Shown piece by piece: positions 10,901 to 21,813 of a DNA stretch of 64,000 bases (positions within the stretch are counted from its first letter, which is position 1; each line of letters opens with the position of its first letter). Below the pieces are notes generated by a model that ran no database searches, was not told the DNA's origin, and saw nothing but the letters and a program-made list of their open reading frames with translations. The stretch is from Sapria himalayana (taxonomy: Eukaryota > Streptophyta > Magnoliopsida > Malpighiales > Rafflesiaceae). The stretch covers positions 671,999-735,998 of the forward strand of contig JAREIK010000748.1 in assembly GCA_029783825.1 (NCBI GenBank). Reading direction: 5' to 3'. The position numbers and the translations under genes are program-made.

Positions 10901-11951
10901 CTATGAACATGCTTCTTTTCCCACACATATGATTGCTTGCACCAGAATCAAGGTACCATGAGTTATCTTCACATTTTGCATTTCCCTTATAAGCCAGCAG
11001 CAAGGTTTTACTTTCTTGACTTTTTTCTTCCACATAATTGGCATTTTCTTCAACTCTTTTATTATTTCGAGCTCTACATTCTGAGGCATAATGGTCAAAC
11101 CTTTTAAAGTTCTAACATTTGATATGTGACTTATCATACCTCGATCTGTAGTTGTCTCTTCCATAACCTCTTATTGTGCTTTCTTCTCTTTGGATATTAT
11201 TATTATTATCATAAGACCTCCAACTTTGTCCACGTCCACGTCCATGACTTCCACGACCACGACCTCTTCCTTGTTGCTTTCTATCATTCTGGATATTATC
11301 AATCTGAGTTTTGAGTAATTGCTCTGCGATTCCTTCTTTCTCCTTCCTCTTTTATTCATAGGCTTGCAAGGAACCCATCAATTGTTCTATTGTCATGATT
11401 TGCAAATTTTTTGTTTCTTCAATAATAGCGACAATATGATCGAATTTTGCATCTATCGATCGAAAAATCTTTTCCATGATTATTACATCACTTAATATTT
11501 CACCATTTCTTTTTAATTGATTTGTCACGGTTAAAACTCTAGAGAAGTAGTCTGAAATGACTTCTCCTCCTTTCATATTTAAGGCTTCAAACTCAGCTCT
11601 TAATGTTTGAAGACGTACTTTCTTAACCAGATCTACACCCTTATATGAGGTTTGAAGCTTTTCTCATGCTTCTTTTGCCGTCTTTGCTTCTGAGATTTTC
11701 TCAAAAGCATTTTCATCTAATCCTTGATAGATTAGATAGAGAGCCTTCTTGTCTCTCTTTCTCGAGTCTCTCAAATTATCCTTTTGAGCTCGAAATAGAG
11801 CATCTTCATTCTCTGGTTCTTCATGGCTTTTCTCTATTATGTCTCACACATCTTGTGATCCAAGGAGGGCCTTCAACTTAATGCTCCAGTTGTCATAGTT
11901 GCTCTTGTGGAGCACCGGAACTTGGAACGGAATCATACCAATATTCACCAT
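7954..11951 (-). pseudogene. Younger copia gag-pol polyprotein, broken by stops
   Basis: Reverse-strand order: start near 11951 (MVNIGMIPFQVP, then YDNW); UBN2-type gag to about 11352; a zinc knuckle near 11110 in which one Cys has become Phe and a stop has entered (pattern [17 protein letters not shown]); protease [10 protein letters not shown] at about 10950; integrase about 9690-10440 with HTDVCSPI, SDSGGEF and QQNGVAERNNR; RT about 8560-9330 with SAFLNG, ALYGLKQAPRAW and YVDDLIF; RNase H ending ADIFTKSL at 7954. The catalytic residues are mostly present, but several stops and frame changes (for example near 8700, 9670, 10440 and 11105) split it. Its closest look is the TNT1-type copia polyprotein. 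Confidence 0.9.
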
Positions 11952-11969
11952 TATCTTGCTATTAACCAT

Positions 11970-11984
11970 CAACCTCTGATACCA
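11970..11984 (-). other. Younger copia primer binding site
   Basis: Reverse-strand reading is TGGTATCAGAGGTTG beginning a few bases from the LTR end at 11988. It matches the complement of the 3' end of plant initiator methionine tRNA over its first eleven bases. It is a priming site, not a tRNA gene. Confidence 0.9.
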
Positions 11985-11987
11985 CTT

Positions 11988-12258
11988 TGTTAGAAATAAA
12001 AAATTGAAGATAGAATAATAATAAAAAAAACTTCAATACACTTTAGAATGGAATACATTAAACACAAGTACAATATGATTATTTATAGGTTACAAATCCC
12101 ACAAACTCTCTATAATACTTTCAACTATCTTAGACTTAGTCTTAGGTAGTTATATTACTTAAAATTCAAAGTTACATTTAATTATCAACTAACTTTGACC
12201 AAGTCTATAATTTTTAAAATTATTATTATTATTATTAAAATAAGTTTATATTTCAACA
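11988..12258 (-). repeat. Younger copia 5' LTR (271 bp)
   Basis: It is the direct repeat partner of 7654-7927, starting TGTTAGAAATAA and ending TTTCAACA. Differences are mainly C/T and A/G changes plus small indels near the start. In element orientation this is the promoter-bearing LTR; I cannot mark a TATA box with confidence. Confidence 0.92.
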
Positions 12259-12640
12259 TTTACTCTAGGAACTGTGACTGTTTCTTAGTCATCAAAGAAA
12301 TAGTCTACTGTTGCACTATCCACTACTGAAGCTGAATATGTTTTTATTTTGATAGCAACATTACATGCTTTATGAATGAGAAAATTATTGACTGATCTAG
12401 ATGAACCTATAAAAGAACCGATTGATATATTATGTGACAATTAATTCACTATATTCATAACTAATAATACTGTAATGCATAGCAGAACAAAACACATAAG
12501 ACTTAAATATTACTTTATTAAAGATACGATTGAGAGTAATGAAATAAAATTAATTTTTTATAGAACTGAAGAGCAACATGTTGATATCTTCCCTAAGTCA
12601 CTTCCTAAAAAAAATTAGTCTACTTAAAAGAAAATTTTGA
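12259..12640 (+). pseudogene. Old copia RNase H, C-terminal part, broken
   Basis: The frame resumes as LGTVTVS, STTEAEYVFILIATLHALW, KHIRLKYYFIKD and EEQHVDIFPKSLP, i.e. the copia RNase H blocks S-T-T-E-A-E-Y, R-T-K-H-I and A-D-I-F-T-K-x-L. It continues the STYGYIF interrupted at 7653. Stops are present. Confidence 0.87.
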
Positions 12641-13073
12641 ACATAAACCAATTAAATTAAATGAAAAATATATATTGATACCAAGTCTCGACCTTATAAT
12701 TTAATGAATTTGGGCTCATATTACTTATGGCTAAAGTATGCATACATAATAAACTATAACTCATCAGATCAACTGCTCATCCAATAAATAAAAACACGTA
12801 AAGTTAATACTTTTTTAATAAAGTGACTTTTGACATACCTTTTTATTTATTAAAATATATAAGCACTCATTTTTAATATTTAATGTTTATGTGTTTGCTC
12901 TCTCTCCTCTAGATCTCCTTCTTCTAGTTATTTTCTCTCTTAAAATCTTTTCTTCGGCTGTATTTGTTGTATCAATAAACATTGATTCAAATACAACAGT
13001 TAGCCAATATCAAATGGGTTTAGGAGGAGAAAGATTAAAAAAAACAACAAAAAACAAAAAAAGAAAAAGACGA
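12641..13073. other. Non-coding junction between old copia and TBL gene
   Basis: No gene is seen. A TATA-like AATATATAAGCA near 12855 followed by a CT-rich leader-like stretch (12895-12955) would fit the 3' LTR of the old copia, but there is no partner copy. The A-rich end (13035-13070) lies right behind the TBL stop codon, so the gene's 3' UTR must lie in this stretch. Confidence 0.4.
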
Positions 13074-14781
13074 CTAGGTTAGTCTGGGAAGGAGGGACAA
13101 CAATAACTCGTTCCACATGTCAATTGGGCCAGGCAAGCACCAGTGCACGCAGTCATTGTAACCCTTCATCCATTGGTTATCCCAGTGAGACGAAGGATGC
13201 CCATCTGGTCTCATCAACATGGCCATCGTTACATCCAAAACCTCAAATGTCTTCCCACTCCCTGCACCTACCTTCCTAGCGTTCTCCATCTCCTCAACCT
13301 GCACATTTCTTATACGCTGTTCGAAACTGAAAGAATCAATCTTGTATGCCTCAAAAGGAATCGTTCTGTTGCAGTTTCCACCTGTGTTCCAAAAGCCGTT
13401 TTCAAAATGTGAAGGAGAGAATGTCCTTAACAACGTAACTGTCCCTTTGCATTTCTTGCAATGATTGATCTGCGTCAAAGCCGCTCGAATCGCCATTCGA
13501 ATGGCTTGCTCTGGATGTTGATGGGTCACGTTTGTTTCATTGCAGAAGATGCAGGCTAATTCTTTATCATCTTTGTATAAGTACATCTTTCTAAAAAACC
13601 AGTGACCAGTTGATATGATGACGTAATCTGTGGTGAGGATTTCTTTATCCCAGTTGTTATCAAACTGATCTAGATACAAGTCAAAAACGCTTGATGAAGC
13701 ATTGTTTATCATTCTCTCCTTGCCAGCTACTAGGAATCTTGTCCAGATCATTTTAAGCTTAAAGTCGTGCTTTGGAAATTCCCATATACGCCTTTGGTTA
13801 GTTTCATCGTTGTATGCAACAATTGGAACTTCTACCTGCAAATTTCGAACTCTCTCTCTAAACACGCAGAGACTAGCTCACAATCATACACGAATGGGCA
13901 TGTGCGAGGATACATTTGGACACACGCCGTTGCATCAAATGTTGTTTATTTCCAAAAAAAAAGTTAAAAACCGATATATCTTAACAGCATTAGAATATTT
14001 CAGAGCAAAAAACAATGCTAAGTACTCGCATGGAAATGCTAACTGATTATCATTCCTTATTAATTATGCTACTAAAGAGTTGGAAAACAACGATACATCA
14101 ATTAAAAACAAACCATATTGACTGGTATGATAGTTACTAACAACTAGGATCCAACTCGCCAAAGTGCTGGCCGTGGACAAAAACAATAATTAACGAATAC
14201 TCAATCGTTTTGCAAGCTGAGCTGATAACAAAATGTTAACTATGCCTCCAGCACAGTTGGTAAAAACGAAATTCTACGTGCAAAATCCTTTCAAGTATTC
14301 TTAAATATCAGACCTGAGACAGGAGACACAGAAGAGACTCCAAGTGGTTTCTAGCAACAGAATCGCCGACAAAACCCAATGTCTTCCCTCTGACAATGGA
14401 GAAGAACAACTTCGGGTCGAACCGCGAGAGATGGCATTTTTCTGGTTTCCACCTCCAGTTGAGGAAATCTGTGTCTCGCCTTCCATGTTTGAAGCAGTAA
14501 TGTGATCTGAGAATTGTCGGGCAGCTTGAATCTGTATAATGTGATACACTTAGCTCTGGTATCCACTGACCTTGGAATAAATCACACTCTTCTCCTTGGG
14601 AGATGTCGGTACCATTTGTTATTTCTAGGCGATTTTGTATATCAGATGGTGAAATCAGAAGGAAGAATATGAAAATGGCAGTGAAGCCCATGCTAGATAA
14701 CAAGAGGGGAACCAGACTCTCTGCCCTTGGGCATATTTCCTTTTTTGTGTGAAGGGAAAGGAACCACGAAAGATTATTCAT
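13074..14781 (-). CDS. TRICHOME BIREFRINGENCE-LIKE protein, two exons (polysaccharide O-acetyltransferase family)
   Basis: Exon 1 is 14781-14314 (156 codons, ending CAG before a GT donor) and exon 2 is 13835-13074 (253 codons plus TAG, after a TGCAG acceptor). The 478-bp intron is phase 0. The joined protein is 409 residues, normal for the family. Residues 22-44 form a signal anchor, as expected for a Golgi type II membrane protein. The Cys-rich PMR5 N-terminal block starts near ECDLFQGQWIP (65-75). GDSV (139-142) carries the predicted nucleophile Ser141. DCVH (384-387), in the context HWCLPGPIDMWN, is the D-x-x-H motif. TBL proteins acetylate cell-wall glycans such as xylan, xyloglucan or mannan; the sequence does not tell which substrate. 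It looks closest to the TBL19-26 group by eye. No stops or frameshifts are seen. This is the only gene in the window that looks intact. Confidence 0.9.
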
Positions 14782-15060
14782 TATTTCACTGCACGTCGGG
14801 GCCAGTAAACAAAGAGGGGGAAAAAAGTGGCAAATGCGTTTTGATGACTGAGCTGGGCGGATTACTAGTATCTACGCTAGGGAGACAGAGAAGGAACGAG
14901 AGAAAAAAATGGTCGCATCAATTACGGGGATTTCTCGACAAGTTACATAAGTCTGACATTAAGACTCTATCCTGACAGAGGACTGATCATGCGTGGTTCT
15001 GCGAAGCTCATCGTGCACACATATCAGAGTTTTATATGGTCAGAAATTTGTTGAAGGCGG
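14782..15060 (-). promoter_or_regulatory. Presumed 5' UTR and promoter region of the TBL gene
   Basis: This stretch is less AT-rich than what lies to its right and lies directly upstream of the TBL start. I cannot identify a TATA box or transcription start with confidence, so only its position supports the call. Confidence 0.35.
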
Positions 15061-15475
15061 CTATATTATAAATTTTAAATTAACTTTAAATTTAAATAGT
15101 AAGAATATTTAGGGGAATTTATATTTTAGTATACTAAATAAAAAATATTTATAAAATAATCACAAAATTTTAAATATTTAACAAAAATGTTATTATACTG
15201 AAAATTGGAAATCCAAATTTGTCAACTAGATGACATGTCACCCATTTTAAAAAAAAAATCTTTAATTGATTTCAAATTTTGGTTTTGTTTTTTTTTATAT
15301 GATATATATATATATCATATAAAAAAAACAAAATCAGAAAAAATATTTGGAAGATTTCTAATTTTGGTTTTGTTTTTATATGATATATATATATATACTA
15401 TCCTGACTAGATGGCATGTCAACTAGATGACATGTCACAGGTACGCACGCGCACACATATATATATATATATGAA

Positions 15476-15513
<38 letters not shown>

Positions 15514-17678
15514 CCTATAAATGTATATATTTATATATTTATTTATGTATTTATATTTATTTATTTATTTATATGCTTATATATAAACATATATAGCATA
15601 CACACACATGTATATGAACTAATAAATAGATAGATAAATAAATAAATAAATAATTATGTGTGTGTGTGTGTGTTTAAAAAAACAAAATAACTTTCAAAAT
15701 TTAAAAGTGGTTTCAATTCAGTATACAGGTTTTGAAATTTTCCCACTTATTTCATATTGTCCAATGCTCATATATTGACAACAAGATCATTCAAATTCTA
15801 GGATATATCAAACATTCTTAAAAAACAATCAGTATCTTGTGTTTATCCCTATCCAAACATCATTGATGTCTAATATTTTCGATATTTTTATATCACTCAT
15901 CTTGACAAATCCATAACCTCCAAACGAAAATATCATAAACTAGTTTTGGTTCAGTATAACATGCAGGATTACAATCGAATCTAACACTCAGTCACTGTCA
16001 TATTGTCTCATTATGACTAAGATCTTGAAATATAATTCCTTCCACTCTTGCCTCATCCATGCAATCTGACTTTCAATCACTGAAAATTAATTCAAACAAA
16101 TCCATCATCATTCAAATATCAATCATTTTTATTTTTCAATTTGAATTGTTGGAAGTTTCGATCTAATCATAATAAATAAATTATTTTATTCATTTATCCC
16201 AAAGAATAAATCAACTTATACAAAATAAAAATACCAAAAATAACCTTACTTCTAATACTATTTATTGAGCCTAACTGAGATATAACCCAAAAAAACAAGA
16301 ATAATCTCGAATCTTAGTGGACAATTTACCCAAAATGCATAGTAAAAAAATAAAAATTGGTATTTTTGAATCTTTTTAATCTTTTAAATTTTAGTTATAA
16401 AATTTACCCAAAATAAATAGTGAAAAATAATATTTGGGTTTTTAAAATTATGTATCAAACCCACGTAAATATGTATATTTCAAATTGTTGAAATATATAT
16501 ATTTAAGCTTATATGATTTTGTTTGAATGCATAAAAAAATAAATTACCATAATTTTCACATGAGCATAATAAATATTTTGTCTCCAAATTCGACAGAATA
16601 TTTACCCAATAAAAATACAATTAAAACTCAATTATAACATAATTAAAAAATAATTACAAATGTCCCAACATCCAAATAATATAAATCGAATAAAATGTAA
16701 ATATTAAAAATACCTTTAGAACTATGTTTCAATTTTGGATCCGGAGTTCTTGAAGAATGACGATCATCAATTTTATTAGATGAGCACAACACGAGAACAA
16801 CACGATCTTAGTATGAGTACAGCATAAACACAGCACAAGCATAGCATACAGCTGCATGAATAATCTTCTCCCAAACATCACACTAATTACACAAACATAT
16901 ACCATATAAATCTCATAAGAACTTGACACAAATTCCACACGAAATCTAGCAACCCTCATAAATAGAAGATTAGGATGTTAACTATGCCTATAATATTATA
17001 CACACTTAGAGATTCATAGAGAATTTAGTTAAACAAGAAAAATAGACTTGGTTCCCAATTTTTCTTTCAGTTTTCACGCACAGGCTACACTATTTCACGC
17101 ACAAACTATACTATTTCACGCACAAAATGAGAAGTATTCCTTGTTTTCATGCACATCATAAGGCATCACATGGGATAATTCCTAGTTCATGCATTATTCA
17201 ATAAAACTCAACTAAAATGGGATGGATTCCCATTTTTGGGAGGAATCCACTCATTTTCTTAAATAGTCAACATGCATGACTATCCCTCATGGTGGATGAT
17301 CATTTTTCTTTTTCTTTTTATTACAATGTGAGTTTCATATTGTGTATTCATTATTTCATCAGTTTATATAGTCGCATACTTTAAACGAGAGCACCCAATC
17401 TCATTTAAAAATTAAAATAAAACCAAACACATAAATCAAACAAATCAAAAACAAAATCAAACAACAAAAAAAATATTTTGGCTTGCCAAATTGGGAAGAC
17501 TCAATAGGTAATTATCATGATAATTGACATTATAGAAATATAATATTGTGTTCTTTAGTCTTATCTTTGTATCTATTATAGTAACTAAGGTTGAAAAATG
17601 TCCAAGACCTTTAACGACGTCATTATTTTGGAACATTGAAAATGTATGTTTGATCAAGATAAGAATCAACTTATGTTA
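15061..17678. other. AT-rich intergenic stretch, no gene seen
   Basis: It holds microsatellites (AT runs near 15304-15320, 15375-15400 and 15455-15470; (GT)n at 15481-15510; (TTTA)/(TAAA) words at 15535-15655) and a hairpin at 15283-15333. A short motif, CTAGATGACATGTCA, occurs at 15226 and again near 15424. No coding stretch, splice pattern or transposon end could be supported. Confidence 0.6.
15283..15333. repeat. Near-perfect hairpin (about 25-bp arms)
   Basis: The left arm TTTTGTTT...ATATGATATA pairs with the right arm TATATCATAT...AAACAAAA, centred near 15308. The left arm's outer flank (ATTTTGGTTTTGTTT) is repeated at about 15360-15376. Confidence 0.75.
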
Positions 17679-18310
17679 CATTACAATAAAATGTCAAATT
17701 AGTTATGGTTCAATCCCTAGCTAAATTGTGAAGGATTAGCGATGGAATAGCAAGGAATTTCTAATTTTATATTGCAATAAAAATTTGCGACGGATTAGTG
17801 ATGGATTAACGATAGAAATGGTCAATTGAAAAGTTTCCGACGCTATTTTTTCTTAAATTTTCGCGTAATAAAAAATGAGAAATTTAACGACAGATTTTCC
17901 CTAACTAATTAGATATAGACATAATCCGTTACTAATATTTTCATAAATTCTGCGCAAAGAAAAGCGGGGAATTTAATGACAGATTTAGCAATAGAATTTT
18001 TCTATTTAATTAGATCCAGACATAATCCGTCACTAATATTTTCATAAATTCCGTGCAAAGAAAAGTGAGAAATTTAGTGACGGATTTAATGATAGAATTT
18101 TTCTAGCTAATTAGATCCAAACATAATTCATTAATTTAGCGACTAATTTCGCAACGAAATTTTTATAGCTAATTTAAATTCTTCACTAAATAATTACATG
18201 TATTTATTTTTTATGATTTTATATATAATTGAAAGTAATAATTCCTTAAATATTTATTTTCTCAAAATATATGTATTTAGCTATTTGGGCTAGTGATAAT
18301 TTCCGTCGCT
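17679..18310 (+). repeat. CACTA-A terminus with subterminal repeats
   Basis: After CATTACAATAAA the region carries many copies of short words such as GCGACGGATTAGTGATGG, TTAGCGATGGAATAGC, CTAGCTAATTAGAT and CATAATCCGTCACTAAT. One block (CATAATCCGT...ATTTTCATAAATTC...AAAGAAAAG) recurs around 17920 and 18015 with a spacing near 100 bp. Such subterminal arrays are where CACTA TNPA-type proteins bind in known elements. Confidence 0.65.
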
Positions 18311-20246
18311 AATCTTTAATGAAATTTTTTAAGCATTATATATTTTAATATTTTATTTAATTTTCTATATTAAAGGTATGTCATTCTCTATAGATGATCA
18401 ATCCTTGAAAGATACAATATCCTCGTATAATAATAAAAATAAAATATTATAAAAAATTAATAAATATATAAATACGAATAAAAATTTATATTAAATAGAC
18501 TAAAATAACTATTTTTTGAATTATAATTTAATTAAAAAATTATACTTACTTTTTTCTGAAATATTTATTTATGATATTTAAATATTTGTATTAAAAAACA
18601 TTATATAATATATTATATAATTATAATATTTTTAAAATATTTTAACTAATAATTCAAAATAAATAAAAATTACTACTAATAAAAAACTAAAATAAATAAT
18701 TGTTTGATTTAATAAAAAAATTATAAAAATATATGAATAAACGAATAAATTAGTAAATATTTATAAAAATAAAATTATAAAATAATATTTTTATGATTAT
18801 AGGAATTTTTTAAAATTATAATGATTAGTTTGATTTGCAATTATTGAATTATAAAAAAAAATTTTAATTTTTCATAAAATTTAAAAGAAACTAAGTTGAT
18901 ATTTTAAGATTAATACATTGATGTTTTAATTACATTAAAAAAAATTTGATGATTTAAAAAATAAATAGTTCAGTGTGATTATTAAATAAACTCTTCAAAC
19001 ATTAAAATTTTAATGACTAAAAGATTCAAATTTTATGTTTTTATAATTATTTCATATTATATTAATAAAAAATAAATTTAATTATTATAAATTTATAACC
19101 ATAATATATATATATATATATATATATGAATACTTTATTATTATATAATATTATTTTATTTATTTATGAAATAATATCATTTATGGTTAAATGAAAAATG
19201 CTATATAAGGTTTTATTTTTTATAATTTTATAAAAAAATATAATTAAAATTTTATTTAAATTATTTTATAATTAAAATTTATATATACATATATCTATTT
19301 CAATTATTTTATTTAAATTATATATTTTTTATAATTTTATTTTAGTCTTATTTTATTGTATCTTTATTTTATATATATTTACTTCCAATTTAGTATTTAT
19401 ATAAGGTTTTCTTGAAAAAAAAATGCCATGTCATTAACACTTAAACAAATGTTCTATCTTTCAAACGACAAAGGAGAGACGAAACACGACTACGGGAGCA
19501 ACCTAGGAAATCTATCTCTTCTTATTACCAAGTAATATTATCATTGTTCTTCTCCTTCGAATTGCTATATACATATATCTCACTCTCTCTCAATTTGATT
19601 ACCACTAATGGATTTTTGTTTTTACAGAATATTCGGGTATTAACTTTTTTTTATTTTCCCCCAATTTTCTTTCTTTTATCTTCTAATTTCATATCACCTA
19701 TATGATTTTGACTCTGCACCATTAATGAAACAATAAATTATCAGTGTGATACTTGTTCTTTTACTATTTAAATTTTTAGTATTTTATTGATTTCAAATAC
19801 TAAATGTTTTCATTTTGTTTTCTCTTTCTCTAATTTAAGAAAATAATAATGCTTGATGTTTTCTGCTTTTGTAACTTAAGAAAAAACTAACTTAATGTTA
19901 ATGGGTTCTATTTTTATTATCTCCGAATATATTATAAACTTAATGTTAATGTATAAATGTCTATACATTAATATATATAAATGTATTACATTATATATAA
20001 ACACTAATATGTTTATATTAACATATAATTTTATATATATAATATTTATATAGATGTATTAATATTTATAAATATCTATACAAAATTTACATAAAATTAT
20101 CCATTTATATAATTTTTTTATATAACAATTATATAATATAAAATGTTTATACATTTATATAACATATTAATTTTTATATAAATATAGAATATTCATAACG
20201 TTTATATAAATATGATATATATACTATATAATATTTATAAAAGTGT

Positions 20247-20292
<46 letters not shown>

Positions 20293-20470
20293 TATATATA
20301 AGTAACATTTATAAAAATATTTTAAACACAAATATTATATCTAAACACTTGTTTAATTATATAATCATATGTCATTATATATATAAGTATTTATAACTAT
20401 ATTTATAATTATGTATACTATTTTTATAACTATATATATAACTATACATAACTAATTTTTTAACTATATA
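18311..20470 (+). other. CACTA-A AT-rich leader, with exon-like segment and possible donor site
   Basis: 18311-19420 is AT-rich without a gene, with (AT)n at 19100-19126. 19420-19636 is less AT-rich and CT-rich, resembling a 5' non-coding exon, and ends ATTCGG before GTATT, a possible splice donor at 19637. CACTA-B has the same segment with CAG before GTATT at 27684. From 19900 the sequence becomes a TATA-rich region, with (TA)n at 20250-20291, still alignable to 28060-28370 in CACTA-B. Confidence 0.45.
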
Positions 20471-21780
20471 TTTCTAACAAAATATGATATATGTATAAAA
20501 ATATATACCAATATATAATTGTATTTTATTAAATGTATACCTATATAAATGTTATATATAATTATATCTGTAACTACATACATATATATAAATATATGTG
20601 TATAACTATAAATAAATATTTGTATAACTATCTAACACTCTATATAATTAAATATACCTATATTTATAACTATATATACATATATATATTCATATCATTA
20701 AATCTAAATATTTGTATATGACGTTGTATATATTTATGTATAACTACTTATAACTACTTATATGAATATATCTATATATAACTATATGTTTAATTATATA
20801 TAACTCTATATGTAACTATTTATACTATAGGTATAAGAACATATAAATATAAATAAGTGTTTTTGACTAAATGTATAACCAAAAAAAATATTATACATAA
20901 CTATATATAAATATATAATTATCAACATATATCTAATATACATTTTTATATATTAGTATATACAAATGTATTTTACTATATCTATACCTATATATTACTA
21001 TATGTACACATATATAAAATTATATGAACAAATATATATACCTACAATGAATAAATATAAGTATAACTATATGTGTACCTATATGTATAACCACATGTTA
21101 TTTTATTTATAGTTACATGTATAACAACATACAACATTAAGTTCAACTAGATGTATATACCTATATATAAATATTTGTATAACTATGTAACACTCTATAT
21201 AAATAAATATAATTGTATTTGTAACTATGTATACATATATTCATACATATATGTAAATCTATATAATTATTTATAACTTTGTATACATTTATGTATAACT
21301 ACATATAACTACTTGTATGAATATATATATATATATATATATAATTATATGTTTAACTATATATAACTCTATTTTTAACTATTTATACTATAGGCATAAA
21401 AACATATAACTAAAAATAATTGTATTTGCCTAAATGTATACCTAAAAAAACATTATACATAACTATATATAAATATATAATTAACAACATATATTTAATA
21501 TACATTTTTATATATTAAGTATATACAAATATATTTTACTATATCTATACCTATAGATAATTATATGTACACATATATAAAATTAAATGAAAAAAATTTT
21601 ATACCTACAAGTATAAATATAAGTATAACTATATGAATAACTATATGTAATTATATTTATAATTACTGTATAACAACATACAACATTATATTTAACTATG
21701 TGTATAACTATTTATATATATTTGTATAACTATATAAAACTCTATATAATTAAATATAACTATATTTTAACTATGTCTAC

Positions 21781-21813
<33 letters not shown>

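Larger units (their letters stand above)
7654..12258 (-). mobile_element. Younger complete Ty1/copia element, reverse strand (4.6 kb)
   Basis: Two direct LTRs (7654-7927 and 11988-12258), each starting TGTT and ending CAACA, flank an internal region with gag, protease, integrase, RT and RNase H in copia order on the reverse strand. A primer binding site lies next to the right LTR and a purine tract next to the left LTR. Target duplication is TTTAT (7649-7653) against TTTAC (12259-12263), 4 of 5. By my count the LTRs differ at roughly ten positions plus two small indels, about 3-4 percent. The polyprotein has stops, so this copy is not autonomous now. It lies inside the RNase H region of the old forward-strand copia. 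Confidence 0.92.
6937..12640 (+). mobile_element. Older Ty1/copia relic, forward strand, cut by gypsy and by a younger copia
   Basis: Copia pol sequence occurs in two pieces on the forward strand: 6937-7653 (reverse transcriptase and start of RNase H) and 12259-about 12625 (rest of RNase H). The gap is exactly the younger reverse-strand copia element with its 5-bp target duplication. The upstream part of this old element would lie left of the gypsy element, outside the window. After about 12640 a TATA-like and CT-rich stretch (about 12850-12960) may be part of its 3' LTR, but no second copy is available to prove it. Confidence 0.75.

Noticed and set aside
11970..11984. tRNA-like sequence next to the copia LTR
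   Set aside because: It is a primer binding site complementary to a tRNA 3' end; there is no cloverleaf around it.
12850..12960. 3' LTR of the old copia
   Set aside because: TATA-like and CT-rich text is suggestive, but no second LTR copy, TG start or CA end could be fixed.
13143..14046. Forward-strand frames opposite the TBL exon 2
   Set aside because: They are antisense shadows of the TBL gene, which has clear motifs and splice sites on the reverse strand.
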